Assembly (NCBI RefSeq): GCF_025567265.1
Contig: NZ_JAOQJW010000010.1
Location: 1 to 64,000 of the forward strand
DNA: 64,000 nucleotides
DNA from: Dorea_A amylophila
GTDB taxonomy: Bacteria; Bacillota; Clostridia; Lachnospirales; Lachnospiraceae
Direction of reading: 5' to 3'
In this document: one piece after another, positions 35,418 through 44,215 of the stretch
Layout of the letters: each line of letters opens with the position of its first letter
Position numbering within the stretch: position 1 is the stretch's first letter
Notes under the pieces: generated by a model
Databases searched by the model: none
What the model was told of the DNA's origin: nothing
What the model saw: the letters and a program-made list of their open reading frames with translations, nothing else
Position numbers and translations under genes: made by a program

Positions 35418-38168
35418 ATGAAACATATTACAATTGGAATCCTGGCTCACGTAGATGCCGGGAAAACAACATTATCGGAATGCATGCTTTACTTAAGTGG
35501 GCAGATCAGAAAACTTGGACGGGTAGATCATAAAGATGCATTTTTAGATACATACGAGCTGGAACGGGAAAGAGGAATCACGATCTTTTCCAAGCAGGCA
35601 GAATTAAAGATGGGAAATCTGGGGATAACGCTCCTGGATACACCGGGGCATGTGGATTTTTCTGCAGAAATGGAACGTACCTTACAGGTACTGGATTATG
35701 CGATCCTGGTGATCAATGGTGCCGATGGGGTTCAGGGACACACGCGTACGCTTTGGAGACTGCTCAAAAGATATCAGATACCGACGTTCATATTCATCAA
35801 TAAGATGGATCAGATGGGAACGGATAAGGCAAAGGTACTGGCAGATCTGCAGAACAGACTGGATGAAGGATGTATCGATTTTTCGGAGATAACGGAAGAA
35901 ACGTATGACAGTCTTGCCATGTGTGATGAGAAAGCGATGGAAGAGTATCTGGAGTCGGAGAAAATAGAAGAGGATACAATTGCTGAGATAATCGGTAACA
36001 GGAAAGTATATCCGTGTTATTTTGGTTCGGCGCTGAAGATGGAAGGCGTACAGGAATTCATGGATGGGATGACTGCTTATGTTGAAAAGAATGAACAGAT
36101 AAATAGCACAGATACTAATACAAGTAATTTTGGCGCGAAAGTTTTCAAGATATCCAGAGATCCAGTTGGCAGCCGGTTGACGTATCTGAAAGTGACATCC
36201 GGAACTTTGAAGGTAAAAGATACATTGACCGGAATAGCAGGAAAGCAGCAGAGTAAGAAGGAATCCGACCTTGCACAAGATAGATCGGAGACAGTTATGA
36301 ACAGCTGGGAAGAAAAGGTCAATCAGATCCGCATTTATTCCGGTGAAAAATATGAGATGGTACAGGAAGCGAAAAGCGGTATGGTATGTGCAGTAACTGG
36401 ATTGAATTATACTTATCCAGGTGAAGGCCTTGGCATAGAATGCGATTCCGAAGCACCGGCACTGGAGCCTGTCTTAAGCTACAAGATCGAACTCCCGGAG
36501 GGGTGTGACGTCCACAAAATGCTCGGAAATTTACGTATACTCGAAGAAGAGGACCCAATGCTTAAGATCGTATGGAATGAAGAACTGGGAGAGATTCATG
36601 CAAAACTTATGGGAGCAGTCCAGATCGAGATATTAAAAAGTCTGATCAAAGACAGGTTTGGTGTAGATGTGGAATTCGATACGGGAAATATCGTATATAA
36701 AGAGACCATCCAGAATACAGTGGAAGGTGTGGGGCATTTCGAACCGCTCCGGCATTATGCGGAAGTACATCTGAAGATGGAACCGGGAGAAAGAGGCAGC
36801 GGTATTGTGATCGGAACGGATTGTAGTGAGGATATGTTAGACAAGAACTGGCAGCGTCTGATCCTTACCCATCTTCTGGAAAAAGAACACAGGGGTGTGC
36901 TGACAGGTTCTGTGATCACGGATATGAAGATCACACTGACGGCAGGACGGGCACATCTGAAACATACCGAAGGCGGGGATTTCCGGCAGGCGACCTACCG
37001 TGCGGTGCGCCAAGGACTGATGCAGGCCGAAAGTATGCTGCTGGAACCGTATTATGATTTTCAGCTGGAAATTCCATCGGGAATGATCGGACGGGCACTT
37101 ACAGATATTCAGCGGATGAATGGGGAGACCGGTACACCGCAGACAGAAGGAGAGATGACGACGATCGAGGGATATGCACCGGTTACAGGTATGCGGGATT
37201 ATCAGATGGAAGTGAATTCCTATACAAGAGGACAGGGACATCTGACCTGTACGTTCCGCGGCTATGAACCTTGCCGGAACGCAGAGGCAGTGATCGAAGA
37301 GATTGGTTATGATCCGGAGCGCGATATCGAGAATCCGACAGGATCCGTCTTCTGTTCCCATGGTGCAGGATTTAACGTTCCATGGAATCAAGTGCCAGAG
37401 TACATGCATTTGGAGAATCAGCTTGAAAAAGAACAGGCATTAGAAGAAGCAAAGAGGCAGTCCGAGCAGGCAGCAAGACAGGTACCGAGAGCGGCCAGAA
37501 CACCGGGAGTCTATTCTAAAGCAGCAGAAAAAGAACTGGAAGAAATCTTTATCCGCACATATGGAAAAGTAGAAAGAAAAGGTGGACTGACACCAAAAAC
37601 TTACGAAAGTGAGTATGCGAAAAAGCAGCGCAAAAAAGAAAAGGCTATGCAGGAATACCTGCTGGTTGACGGATACAATGTTATTTTCGCATGGGAAGAG
37701 CTGAAAGAACTGGCAAAAGTCAGCATCGAGGCTGCCAGAGACAAACTGATGGATATCCTGTGTAATTATCAGGGGTATAAGAAATGTGTCCTGATTCTGG
37801 TATTTGATGCATACAAGGTAGAAGGCTATGCACTGGAGATCCAGAAGTATCATAATATCCATGTCGTATATACCAAAGAAGCCGAAACTGCCGATCAGTA
37901 CATTGAAAAGGTCGTTCATCATATCGGAAGAAAGTATCATGTGACGGTCGTGACTTCCGATGGGGTAGAGCAGGTAATCACGATGGGGCAGGGTGGAACC
38001 CGTATTTCGTCGAGAGATTTTCTGGAGGAGATTGAGTATACGAAGAAATTGATTGAAGAAGATAATGAAAAACAACGGGTCAGTGACAGGAACTATCTGT
38101 TTGATCATGCGGATGATGAATTTGTGAAGAAAATGGAAAAAATCAGGCTTGGAAGAGAAAGTGAATAA
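35418..38168 (+). CDS. TetM/EF-G-like translation GTPase fused to a YacP/Rae1-type NYN nuclease domain
   Basis: A 916-residue two-part protein. Residues ~1-650 form a ribosomal-protection-type GTPase like TetM/TetO, with GILAHVDAGKTTLSE, DTPGHVDFSAEMERTL and FINKMDQ, followed by EF-G-like domains. Residues ~744-870 form a NYN domain close to B. subtilis YacP/Rae1, seen as LLVDGYNVIFAW, LVFDAYKVEG, YTKEAETADQYIE and VTSDGVEQ. A charged, coiled linker (~660-740) joins them. Rae1 is an endonuclease that cuts mRNA in the ribosomal A site, so a ribosome-directed cleaving factor is plausible. Tetracycline resistance is not implied. It is monocistronic with a long terminator. Confidence 0.85.
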   Translation: MKHITIGILAHVDAGKTTLSECMLYLSGQIRKLGRVDHKDAFLDTYELERERGITIFSKQAELKMGNLGITLLDTPGHVDFSAEMERTLQVLDYAILVINGADGVQGHTRTLWRLLKRYQIPTFIFINKMDQMGTDKAKVLADLQNRLDEGCIDFSEITEETYDSLAMCDEKAMEEYLESEKIEEDTIAEIIGNRKVYPCYFGSALKMEGVQEFMDGMTAYVEKNEQINSTDTNTSNFGAKVFKISRDPVGSRLTYLKVTSGTLKVKDTLTGIAGKQQSKKESDLAQDRSETVMNSWEEKVNQIRIYSGEKYEMVQEAKSGMVCAVTGLNYTYPGEGLGIECDSEAPALEPVLSYKIELPEGCDVHKMLGNLRILEEEDPMLKIVWNEELGEIHAKLMGAVQIEILKSLIKDRFGVDVEFDTGNIVYKETIQNTVEGVGHFEPLRHYAEVHLKMEPGERGSGIVIGTDCSEDMLDKNWQRLILTHLLEKEHRGVLTGSVITDMKITLTAGRAHLKHTEGGDFRQATYRAVRQGLMQAESMLLEPYYDFQLEIPSGMIGRALTDIQRMNGETGTPQTEGEMTTIEGYAPVTGMRDYQMEVNSYTRGQGHLTCTFRGYEPCRNAEAVIEEIGYDPERDIENPTGSVFCSHGAGFNVPWNQVPEYMHLENQLEKEQALEEAKRQSEQAARQVPRAARTPGVYSKAAEKELEEIFIRTYGKVERKGGLTPKTYESEYAKKQRKKEKAMQEYLLVDGYNVIFAWEELKELAKVSIEAARDKLMDILCNYQGYKKCVLILVFDAYKVEGYALEIQKYHNIHVVYTKEAETADQYIEKVVHHIGRKYHVTVVTSDGVEQVITMGQGGTRISSRDFLEEIEYTKKLIEEDNEKQRVSDRNYLFDHADDEFVKKMEKIRLGRESE

Positions 38169-38184
38169 GGATAAGTAAAAAATA

Positions 38185-38233
38185 AGCACATAGAAAAATC
38201 TTAAAGATCCGATTTTTCTGTGTGCTTTGTATT
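38185..38233 (+). terminator. Terminator after the GTPase-NYN gene
   Basis: A 16-bp stem (38185-38200 with 38211-38226, one G-U pair) and a ten-base loop, followed by a T-rich stretch. Confidence 0.8.
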
Positions 38234-38318
38234 GTTATCCGGTAAAAGCGGGGATTTGATGAAAGTATACATATATAGAAATAATATATAAATGATGAAA
38301 ACATATCAATAAACACAA

Positions 38319-38348
38319 TTAGACAGATAGATTATTTATTGGTAAAAT
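38319..38348 (+). promoter_or_regulatory. Candidate promoter of the arsenosugar-like cluster
   Basis: -35-like TTAGAC (38319-38324), an 18-base spacer and -10 TAAAAT (38343-38348). The -35 is weak. Confidence 0.4.
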
Positions 38349-38392
38349 AATATTTAATGATAGCATGCAAGTCATGAATGAAGGGGGAATAT

Positions 38393-39088
38393 ATGAAAAA
38401 GAAAAATGATTGGATAAAAAAGGGAACCCTGATTATAGTTTTACTGGTATGTATTGCCTCATATTTATGGGTACCGGAGATACATAAGACAATGAACCAG
38501 ATATTTAAGATGTTTGCAAGCGGAGACTTTACAGTTGTAAGAGATTTTGTTGCGTCATATGGGGTATATGCGGCACTGATGTCTTTCTTGTTGATGATTT
38601 TTCAGTCAATCGCAGCACCGCTTCCGGCATTTTTAATTACATTTGCCAATGCCAGCCTGTTTGGATGGTGGAAAGGTGCGATCCTTTCATGGAGCAGTGC
38701 AATGGCGGGAGCAGCAGTATGCTTTTATATTGCAAAAATATTAGGACGTGACGTGGCGGAAAAATTAACAAGTAAAACAGGTCTTGAACAAATTGATACA
38801 TTTTTTGAACGTTATGGAAAGAATACGATTTTAATCTGTCGTCTTCTTCCGTTTGTATCATTTGACATTGTTAGTTATGCGGCAGGCCTTACTTCGATGT
38901 CATTTGTTTCATTCTTTGTTGCTACGGGAATCGGACAGTTACCGGCAACCATCGTCTATTCTTATGTGGGCGGTATGCTGACTGGCGGAGCGAAACTTCT
39001 TGTAACAGCACTATTGATTTTGTTTTCTCTTTCGGCATTAATTTTTATGCTGAGAAAGATATATATGGACAGACAGTCCGGAAAATAA
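38393..39088 (+). CDS. TVP38/TMEM64 (VTT domain) membrane protein
   Basis: A 231-residue membrane protein with a VTT/SNARE-associated domain. The core reads PLPAFLITFANASLFGWWKGAILSW, then RLLPFVSFDIVSYAAGLTSMSFVSF, typical of the family. Function is not settled; the fold is related to DedA transporters and lipid scramblases. I chose the ATG at 38393 with AAGGGGG upstream. It opens the cluster that ends with arsS, and a second member (41184) lies within it. Confidence 0.85.
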   Translation: MKKKNDWIKKGTLIIVLLVCIASYLWVPEIHKTMNQIFKMFASGDFTVVRDFVASYGVYAALMSFLLMIFQSIAAPLPAFLITFANASLFGWWKGAILSWSSAMAGAAVCFYIAKILGRDVAEKLTSKTGLEQIDTFFERYGKNTILICRLLPFVSFDIVSYAAGLTSMSFVSFFVATGIGQLPATIVYSYVGGMLTGGAKLLVTALLILFSLSALIFMLRKIYMDRQSGK

Positions 39089-39109
39089 AAAAAAGGGAGG
39101 AAAAAGAAT

Positions 39110-39442
39110 ATGGAAACATATTACAATCCGGAGGATCTTGCAAAGTTTGGGACAATCGGGGAAAAAGCATCAGAGTTGGCAGAAAAATTCTTTGCTTATT
39201 ACAATGCGGTATTCGAAGAGGGTGCGCTGACTGCAAGAGAGAAATCATTGATCGCACTTGCAGTGGCACATACCGTACAGTGCCCATATTGTATTGATGC
39301 TTACACGAACGACTGCCTGGATAAAGGTGTCAGCGAAGAACAGATGACAGAGGCGGTACATGTAGCAGCGGCGATCCGCGGCGGAGCAAGTCTTGTACAC
39401 GGGGTACAGATGAAAAATATTGTAAAGAAACTTGAGTTTTAA
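39110..39442 (+). CDS. Arsenosugar-associated peroxidase-like CMD protein
   Basis: A 110-residue AhpD/carboxymuconolactone decarboxylase-like protein of the kind found beside arsS (TIGR04169 type). The redox-active pair is CPYC in AVAHTVQCPYCIDAYTND, followed by EQMTEAVHVAAAIRGGASLVHG. It could act as a thiol peroxidase or reductase for a pathway intermediate. Its presence next to a glycosyltransferase fusion and ArsS is diagnostic of this type of cluster. Confidence 0.88.
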   Translation: METYYNPEDLAKFGTIGEKASELAEKFFAYYNAVFEEGALTAREKSLIALAVAHTVQCPYCIDAYTNDCLDKGVSEEQMTEAVHVAAAIRGGASLVHGVQMKNIVKKLEF

Positions 39443-39471
39443 TTAAAAAAGAAGAAAAGAGGAAAAATAAG

Positions 39472-40341
39472 ATGAAAAAGAAAATTGTGACATTATTACT
39501 GGTAGCTGCAATGACAGGAACAATGGTTGTTGGATGTGGATCCAAGGCTGATAATAAGACATCCGATACGAAGACAGAACAGACGGATGATAAAAAGGAT
39601 ACAGAGGAAAAGAAAGAGCTGGCAGATGATGAATACCAGTATGTATCCGCAGCAGATACAGTAATTGCAGACGGAGTTCACGTGTTAGATGTAAGAGAAT
39701 GGGAAAATTATTCCAAAGGAAGAGTTGCAAATTCAGAGTGGTGCCCAATCTTCCCATTGGAGGACGATTCCCTGGTAGATGAGATGACAACTTATGCCAA
39801 AGATCATCTGAATGACGGAAAAGATATCTATGTTATCTGCAACAGTGGAAAACGTGGAGCTGAAAAAGCAACAGCTGTATTAAGAGATGCAGGAATTGAA
39901 CCAACATCCATCTATACAGTAGAAGGTGGAGCAGAAGCACTTGGTAAAGAAAATGGGGCATTGACCACAGACCGTACAGAAGAAAATATCGATTGGAAAT
40001 ATGTATCAGGAAAGGATGCCGTTGACAAGGTAGGAGATAAAGATGTACAATTTTTAGATGTTCGTGATGATGATACCTATAAAGCAGGTCATCTGAAAGG
40101 AACACTTCAGTGCAGCCTGAAGGAATTTGATACACCGGAAGCACAGACAGAGATGTACAATCTTGCAAAAGACAAGATGGACAAGGATGAGCCTGTATAT
40201 ATTCTCTGCTACAGTGGTAATAAATGTGCAAAAACAGCAATTTCAGTAATGAAAGATGCAGGATTTGATACAGATAATTTGTTTATCATTGAGAATGGAG
40301 CAAAAGACGGTGATGTATCCGCAGCTTTTGTAACAGAGTAA
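39472..40341 (+). CDS. Secreted lipoprotein with two rhodanese domains
   Basis: A 289-residue protein with a lipoprotein signal (KKKIVTLLLVAAMTGTMVVGC, lipobox VVGC, Cys at residue 22) and an acidic, Lys-rich linker. It carries two rhodanese-like domains. The first, residues ~65-155, has the active-site loop CNSGKRGAEKA; the second, ~185-280, has CYSGNKCAKTA. Both keep the catalytic cysteine. It probably handles persulfide- or selenide-like sulfur outside the membrane. A broken paralogue lies immediately downstream. Confidence 0.85.
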   Translation: MKKKIVTLLLVAAMTGTMVVGCGSKADNKTSDTKTEQTDDKKDTEEKKELADDEYQYVSAADTVIADGVHVLDVREWENYSKGRVANSEWCPIFPLEDDSLVDEMTTYAKDHLNDGKDIYVICNSGKRGAEKATAVLRDAGIEPTSIYTVEGGAEALGKENGALTTDRTEENIDWKYVSGKDAVDKVGDKDVQFLDVRDDDTYKAGHLKGTLQCSLKEFDTPEAQTEMYNLAKDKMDKDEPVYILCYSGNKCAKTAISVMKDAGFDTDNLFIIENGAKDGDVSAAFVTE

Positions 40342-40664
40342 AGATAGGTGTTCGAAAGAATCTGTTATGGTTTACAAATGATGATGGAACAGTAAAGAAC
40401 CTGGACGGATTCAAAGAAGTATGGAAAGACTGTGATTTCACATTAGACAATCATCTTGCATTCTACTGTGGAACAGGCTGGAGAGCAACAGTACCATTCC
40501 TTGTACTTTATGAAAATGGATATGATAACATTTCTGTGTATGATGGTGGATGGTATGAATGGCTAATGCATGATGACTATCCGGTACAGGTTGGTGATCC
40601 GGCAAGTGATGATTGTGTTCACACAACAGTTGGAGAACTTCCTACAGGAAAAGCTGCAAAATAA
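40335..40664 (+). pseudogene. 3' fragment of a second rhodanese-like gene
   Basis: An open stretch in the frame one base off from the preceding gene reads like the C-terminal ~105 residues of a rhodanese-family protein: NLLWFTNDDGTVKNLDGF, the active-site-like FYCGTGWRATVPF, then VYDGGWYEWLMHDDYPV, ending in TAA at 40662. No start codon or ribosome site precedes it. It looks like the remnant of a tandem paralogue whose 5' part was lost, with the junction at the stop codon of the intact gene. Confidence 0.7.
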
Positions 40665-40719
40665 AACATAGCAGAAAGTGTAGAGAATTTCTGCGAAAAT
40701 ATAATACAAAGGTTATGGG

Positions 40720-40749
40720 CGCTGTCACTGGATATCGGTGACAGCGTTT
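40720..40749 (+). terminator. Hairpin inside the arsenosugar-like cluster
   Basis: CGCTGTCAC (40720-40728) pairs perfectly with GTGACAGCG (40738-40746), followed by only three Ts. It may partly terminate or separate two sub-operons. Confidence 0.5.
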
Positions 40750-40768
40750 GGTAGTATTAAGGAGAAAA

Positions 40769-41194
40769 ATGAAAAAAATTATTTATATATGTTTAGATTT
40801 ATTAACCATAGCGTTTTTGATCGGAGGATATGCGTTCCAATATTTTACAAGAAAAAAACTGGGGATGCTCCGGTGGGTGAATTATCAGAATATGCAGATC
40901 CAGAAGAACCCGGTTTATGATATACTAAAATATATTACAGTTGCTGCTGCTATTGTACTTATCGTATTAATTATTGTGGGATATAGGAAGAAAAAAGAAT
41001 TGTTGGGAAAGATAGATTTTGTAATGATTGTGATCATGCAGATATTAGGAATTAGTTATTTGGGAATTACAGTGTTGAAATCTATAGAATCGTTTCCGGC
41101 ATATTACTTTTTAATGCCGTTTCTTGGGGCAGCGACACTGATGCAGATTATCAGAAATGGAATTGCAGTGGGGACAAAAAAGAATGAAAAATAA
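40769..41194 (+). CDS. Uncharacterised membrane protein of the cluster
   Basis: A 141-residue protein with four hydrophobic segments (residues ~5-25, 55-75, 82-105 and 110-130). I see no family motifs. The ATG at 40769 is preceded by AAGGAG. Its 3' end overlaps the second TVP38/TMEM64 gene by 11 bases, so the two are translationally coupled and perhaps form a membrane pair. Confidence 0.7.
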   Translation: MKKIIYICLDLLTIAFLIGGYAFQYFTRKKLGMLRWVNYQNMQIQKNPVYDILKYITVAAAIVLIVLIIVGYRKKKELLGKIDFVMIVIMQILGISYLGITVLKSIESFPAYYFLMPFLGAATLMQIIRNGIAVGTKKNEK

Positions 41195-41864
41195 AAAATT
41201 GTGGATATTTATCGGAATTATTGTTCTGATTTTGATATTAAATCACATATTTGGCTGGTCTTCTTATCTGGGAAATACAGAGAATCTGAAATTCCTGGAA
41301 AACATGGTACAGGAAAATTTAGTGTTGGCGATTGGCATCTATACCATACTTACCATCATAAGCTGTGTGGTACTTGCACTTCCGGGGGTGACATTTGCAA
41401 TCGTTGCAGGTCTGGTATTTGGACCGGTACTTGGAACCATCTGTTGTTCCGTAGCGACTACACTTGGGGCTATGGTAGCATTTGTTGCAGGAAGATTTTT
41501 CTTACAGGACATTATTAAGCCGATGGCGATGAAGAACAAATATTTAAAAAAATGGTTATTTGATGAGTCTGGAAATAATGAAGTATTTATTCTAATGATC
41601 ACAAGACTGGTTCCATTATTTCCGTATAATCTGCAGAATTTTGCTTATGGTGTGACAGATATTAAATTTTCAACATATTCCATTTGTTCTTTGATCTTCA
41701 TGCTTCCGGGAACAGCTATGTATACGGTTGGAATGGCAGGACTTGCAGACAAAGAGAACCGTATTCTTTATATCGGGATAGCAATTGTTCTGGCAGGGAT
41801 TGTAATAGGGCTTGGTGCGTTTCTTAAGAAGCACTATGTGCAGGAGGAAAAAAATGAAGAATAA
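41184..41864 (+). CDS. Second TVP38/TMEM64 family membrane protein
   Basis: A 226-residue VTT-domain protein with about six helices. The core reads ALPGVTFAIVAGLVFGPVLGTICCSVATTLGAMVAF and RLVPLFPYNLQNFAYGVTDIKF. It overlaps the preceding small membrane protein and the following Fe-S gene (11 bases each), indicating tight coupling. Family members in E. coli (the ydjX/ydjZ region) have been linked to selenium uptake in the literature, which is suggestive here given the selenoprotein in the cluster. Confidence 0.85.
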   Translation: MKNKKLWIFIGIIVLILILNHIFGWSSYLGNTENLKFLENMVQENLVLAIGIYTILTIISCVVLALPGVTFAIVAGLVFGPVLGTICCSVATTLGAMVAFVAGRFFLQDIIKPMAMKNKYLKKWLFDESGNNEVFILMITRLVPLFPYNLQNFAYGVTDIKFSTYSICSLIFMLPGTAMYTVGMAGLADKENRILYIGIAIVLAGIVIGLGAFLKKHYVQEEKNEE

Positions 41865-42828
41865 CAATACAGTAGAAGCATGTACCCATTGTCACGTCTG
41901 CCAGAATCAGTGTGAATTTCTAAAAAAGTACGGAATAGATATCGGAGATACAGAGAAGTTAAAAGAGCTTTCTTATCATTGTTTCCTGTGTGGAAAGTGC
42001 ACAGAGGTATGCCCTGAGAATATTGATGGAAGAGAGTATATTCTAAATCTCCGGAGAGAAAAAGTAGAAAAATCCGGTGGAACTTTGGAAGAAAAAGGAT
42101 ATGGGATGCTGTTAAAAGAAAAAAAAGATTATATATACCGGAATTACAGACATGCACAAGGGGAAAGTATTCTGTTTCCGGGATGTAATTTTCCTTCTTT
42201 TTATCCAAAGACGACCAAGAGGCTGGTAAATGAACTGAAAAAATATGGCATAGGAGTGGCATATGACTGCTGTGGAAAGCCGATTGTAGAACTTGGCATG
42301 AAAGAGGATGAAAAAAGGATTATAGGTCAGATACAATCAGAATTGCATAAAAGAAAAATCAAAGAAGTAATCATGCTTTGTCCGAACTGCTATGCATATT
42401 TAAAACCAAGAATGGAAGAAGTAAAGGTTGTAAGCATCTATGAAAAGCTTGAGGAATTCGGAATCGGAAAGAAGAATCTGTTTCCGGCAAAGGTGTTCCT
42501 TCCATGTCCTGACAGGGAAAAGAAAGAACTGTTAGGAGAGATAGAGCGATACATAGAAGGAAAGCTGATTCCAATCGAAGAGGTACAGTGCTGTGGTTTA
42601 GGTGGCTGTGCCCCTGTAAAAGAGCCAGAACTTGCAAAAAATATGGGAGCAGCGTTAAAAAATAGTGGCGGGCAGAAGATTTACAGCTATTGTGCGTCCT
42701 GTGCAGGCAATCTAAATCGGAACGGATCTAAGAATGTCACTCATATTTTGACAGAAATATTAGAAACAGATGAAAAAGCCGATACAGGGAAATCGATGTT
42801 GAATAGAATGAAAACAAAATTTATATAA
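41854..42828 (+). CDS. Fe-S protein with heterodisulfide-reductase-type CCG domains
   Basis: A 324-residue cytoplasmic protein. The first ~65 residues hold ferredoxin-type cysteines: CTHCHVCQNQC, then CFLCGKCTEVCP. Two cysteine-rich CCG-type motifs follow, YDCCGKPIVELG and VQCCGLGGCAP, as in HdrB/GlpC-like proteins, with extra cysteines at LFPGCNFPS, LCPNC and SYCASCAG. It likely transfers electrons or reduces a disulfide. AGGAGG precedes the ATG at 41854. It is cotranscribed with the membrane gene upstream and the glycosyltransferase downstream. Confidence 0.85.
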   Translation: MKNNNTVEACTHCHVCQNQCEFLKKYGIDIGDTEKLKELSYHCFLCGKCTEVCPENIDGREYILNLRREKVEKSGGTLEEKGYGMLLKEKKDYIYRNYRHAQGESILFPGCNFPSFYPKTTKRLVNELKKYGIGVAYDCCGKPIVELGMKEDEKRIIGQIQSELHKRKIKEVIMLCPNCYAYLKPRMEEVKVVSIYEKLEEFGIGKKNLFPAKVFLPCPDREKKELLGEIERYIEGKLIPIEEVQCCGLGGCAPVKEPELAKNMGAALKNSGGQKIYSYCASCAGNLNRNGSKNVTHILTEILETDEKADTGKSMLNRMKTKFI

Positions 42829-42844
42829 GGGGATAACGACGGAA

Positions 42845-44176
42845 ATGAAGAGGGCAGTGATCGTATTTACCAGAGTTCCCATTCCGGGACAGACAAAGAC
42901 AAGAATGATGCCATATTTTTCGCCGGAAGAATGTGCAAAACTTCATGAGAATTTTCTGAAAGATATTGCACAGGAATGCGAAAAAGTAAATGCTGACATA
43001 TTCGTATGCTACACACCGAAAAAAGGGAAAGCATATCTGGAAAAATTATTCAGGAAAGCAAAAGAATATATTCCCCAGACAGGGGAAGGTCTGGGAGAAA
43101 GGATGTATCAGGCAATCGAATATGTACTGGAAAAAGGGTATGATTCCTGTGTATTAATAGGAACGGATATACCGGAACTGAAATGTTCGGATTTGGAGTA
43201 TGCGTTCAGGCTTTTGGATGTAAATGATGTAGTCTTTGGTCCCACCGTAGACGAAGGGTATTATCTGGTCGGAATGAAAAGACCGGTATGTGAAGTGTTT
43301 GAAAAGAAGACATATGGAACAGGAAATGTACTGGAGCAGACCGTGCAGCCATTACAGGAAATGGGACTGACAATCGGATATGTAAGAAGATTGCAGGATA
43401 TGGATGACAGAGATGATATTACGGCGTATCGGAGCCGGATGAGGACGCAGAAGTTACTTCAGAACACACATACTGGACGTTACCTGCTAAAAAAACAGAA
43501 GATTTCTATCATTGTGCCGATCTATAATGAAGAGACAACGATAGAGAAACTGTTGGAGCAATTAGAAAACTTACAGGGAAAGTGTGAGATCATTCTAGTC
43601 GATGGTGGGAGTACAGACGCAACATTGTCGATGATCAGACCGGGATTTAAAGTACTGCATTCGGAAAAAGGCAGGGCGAACCAGATGAATCTTGGCGCAA
43701 AAGAAAGTACCGGAGATATTCTTTTCTTTCTTCATAGTGACAGTGAACTTCCGAAAAGACCGCTGGAAGAAATCAAAGCAGTGATAAAAGATCATGAAGC
43801 AGGATGCTTTGGCATTGCATTTCATTCCAGACAGTTTTTTATGTGGACATGCAGAGTTATTTCAAATCATAGGATAAAAGACAGAAAAGTGATGTTTGGA
43901 GATCAGGGGATTTTTATCACAAGAGAACTGTTCTTCAAAGCGGGGATGTTTCCGGCTCTTCCGATTATGGAAGATTACCAGTTTTCGCTTACGTTAAAGG
44001 AAATGGGAGTAAAGCTTGGCATTGCTAGGCACAGAATCTATACGTCAGACCGGAGATTCCCTAAAAAGGTGATTCCGCAGTTAAAGGTGATGTGGAAGAT
44101 GAACCGGCTAAGAAAAATGTACCGGGATGGTGTGCCGATAGAGACGATATCGAAGTTATATAAAGATGTAAGATAA
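42845..44176 (+). CDS. Fused TIGR04282/TIGR04283-type glycosyltransferase
   Basis: A 443-residue bifunctional protein. Residues ~1-200 are a DUF2064/TIGR04282 nucleotidyl- or glycosyltransferase-like domain (FTRVPIPGQTKTRMMPYFSP, IGTDIPEL, FGPTVDEGYYLVG). Residues ~217-443 are a family 2 glycosyltransferase of TIGR04283 type (ISIIVPIYNEETTIEKLLEQL, EIILVDGGSTDAT, FLHSDSELP). These two families are commonly separate neighbours of arsS; here they are one chain. It probably attaches a sugar to the pathway product. Confidence 0.88.
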   Translation: MKRAVIVFTRVPIPGQTKTRMMPYFSPEECAKLHENFLKDIAQECEKVNADIFVCYTPKKGKAYLEKLFRKAKEYIPQTGEGLGERMYQAIEYVLEKGYDSCVLIGTDIPELKCSDLEYAFRLLDVNDVVFGPTVDEGYYLVGMKRPVCEVFEKKTYGTGNVLEQTVQPLQEMGLTIGYVRRLQDMDDRDDITAYRSRMRTQKLLQNTHTGRYLLKKQKISIIVPIYNEETTIEKLLEQLENLQGKCEIILVDGGSTDATLSMIRPGFKVLHSEKGRANQMNLGAKESTGDILFFLHSDSELPKRPLEEIKAVIKDHEAGCFGIAFHSRQFFMWTCRVISNHRIKDRKVMFGDQGIFITRELFFKAGMFPALPIMEDYQFSLTLKEMGVKLGIARHRIYTSDRRFPKKVIPQLKVMWKMNRLRKMYRDGVPIETISKLYKDVR

Positions 44177-44215
44177 AATGTCAGGAAACAATATAGCCAA
44201 TAGGGGATCGGGATT

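Noticed and set aside
35418..38168. Acquired tetracycline resistance gene
   Set aside because: The GTPase part resembles TetM, but the extra NYN domain, length of 916 residues and single-gene chromosomal setting argue for a native ribosome factor.
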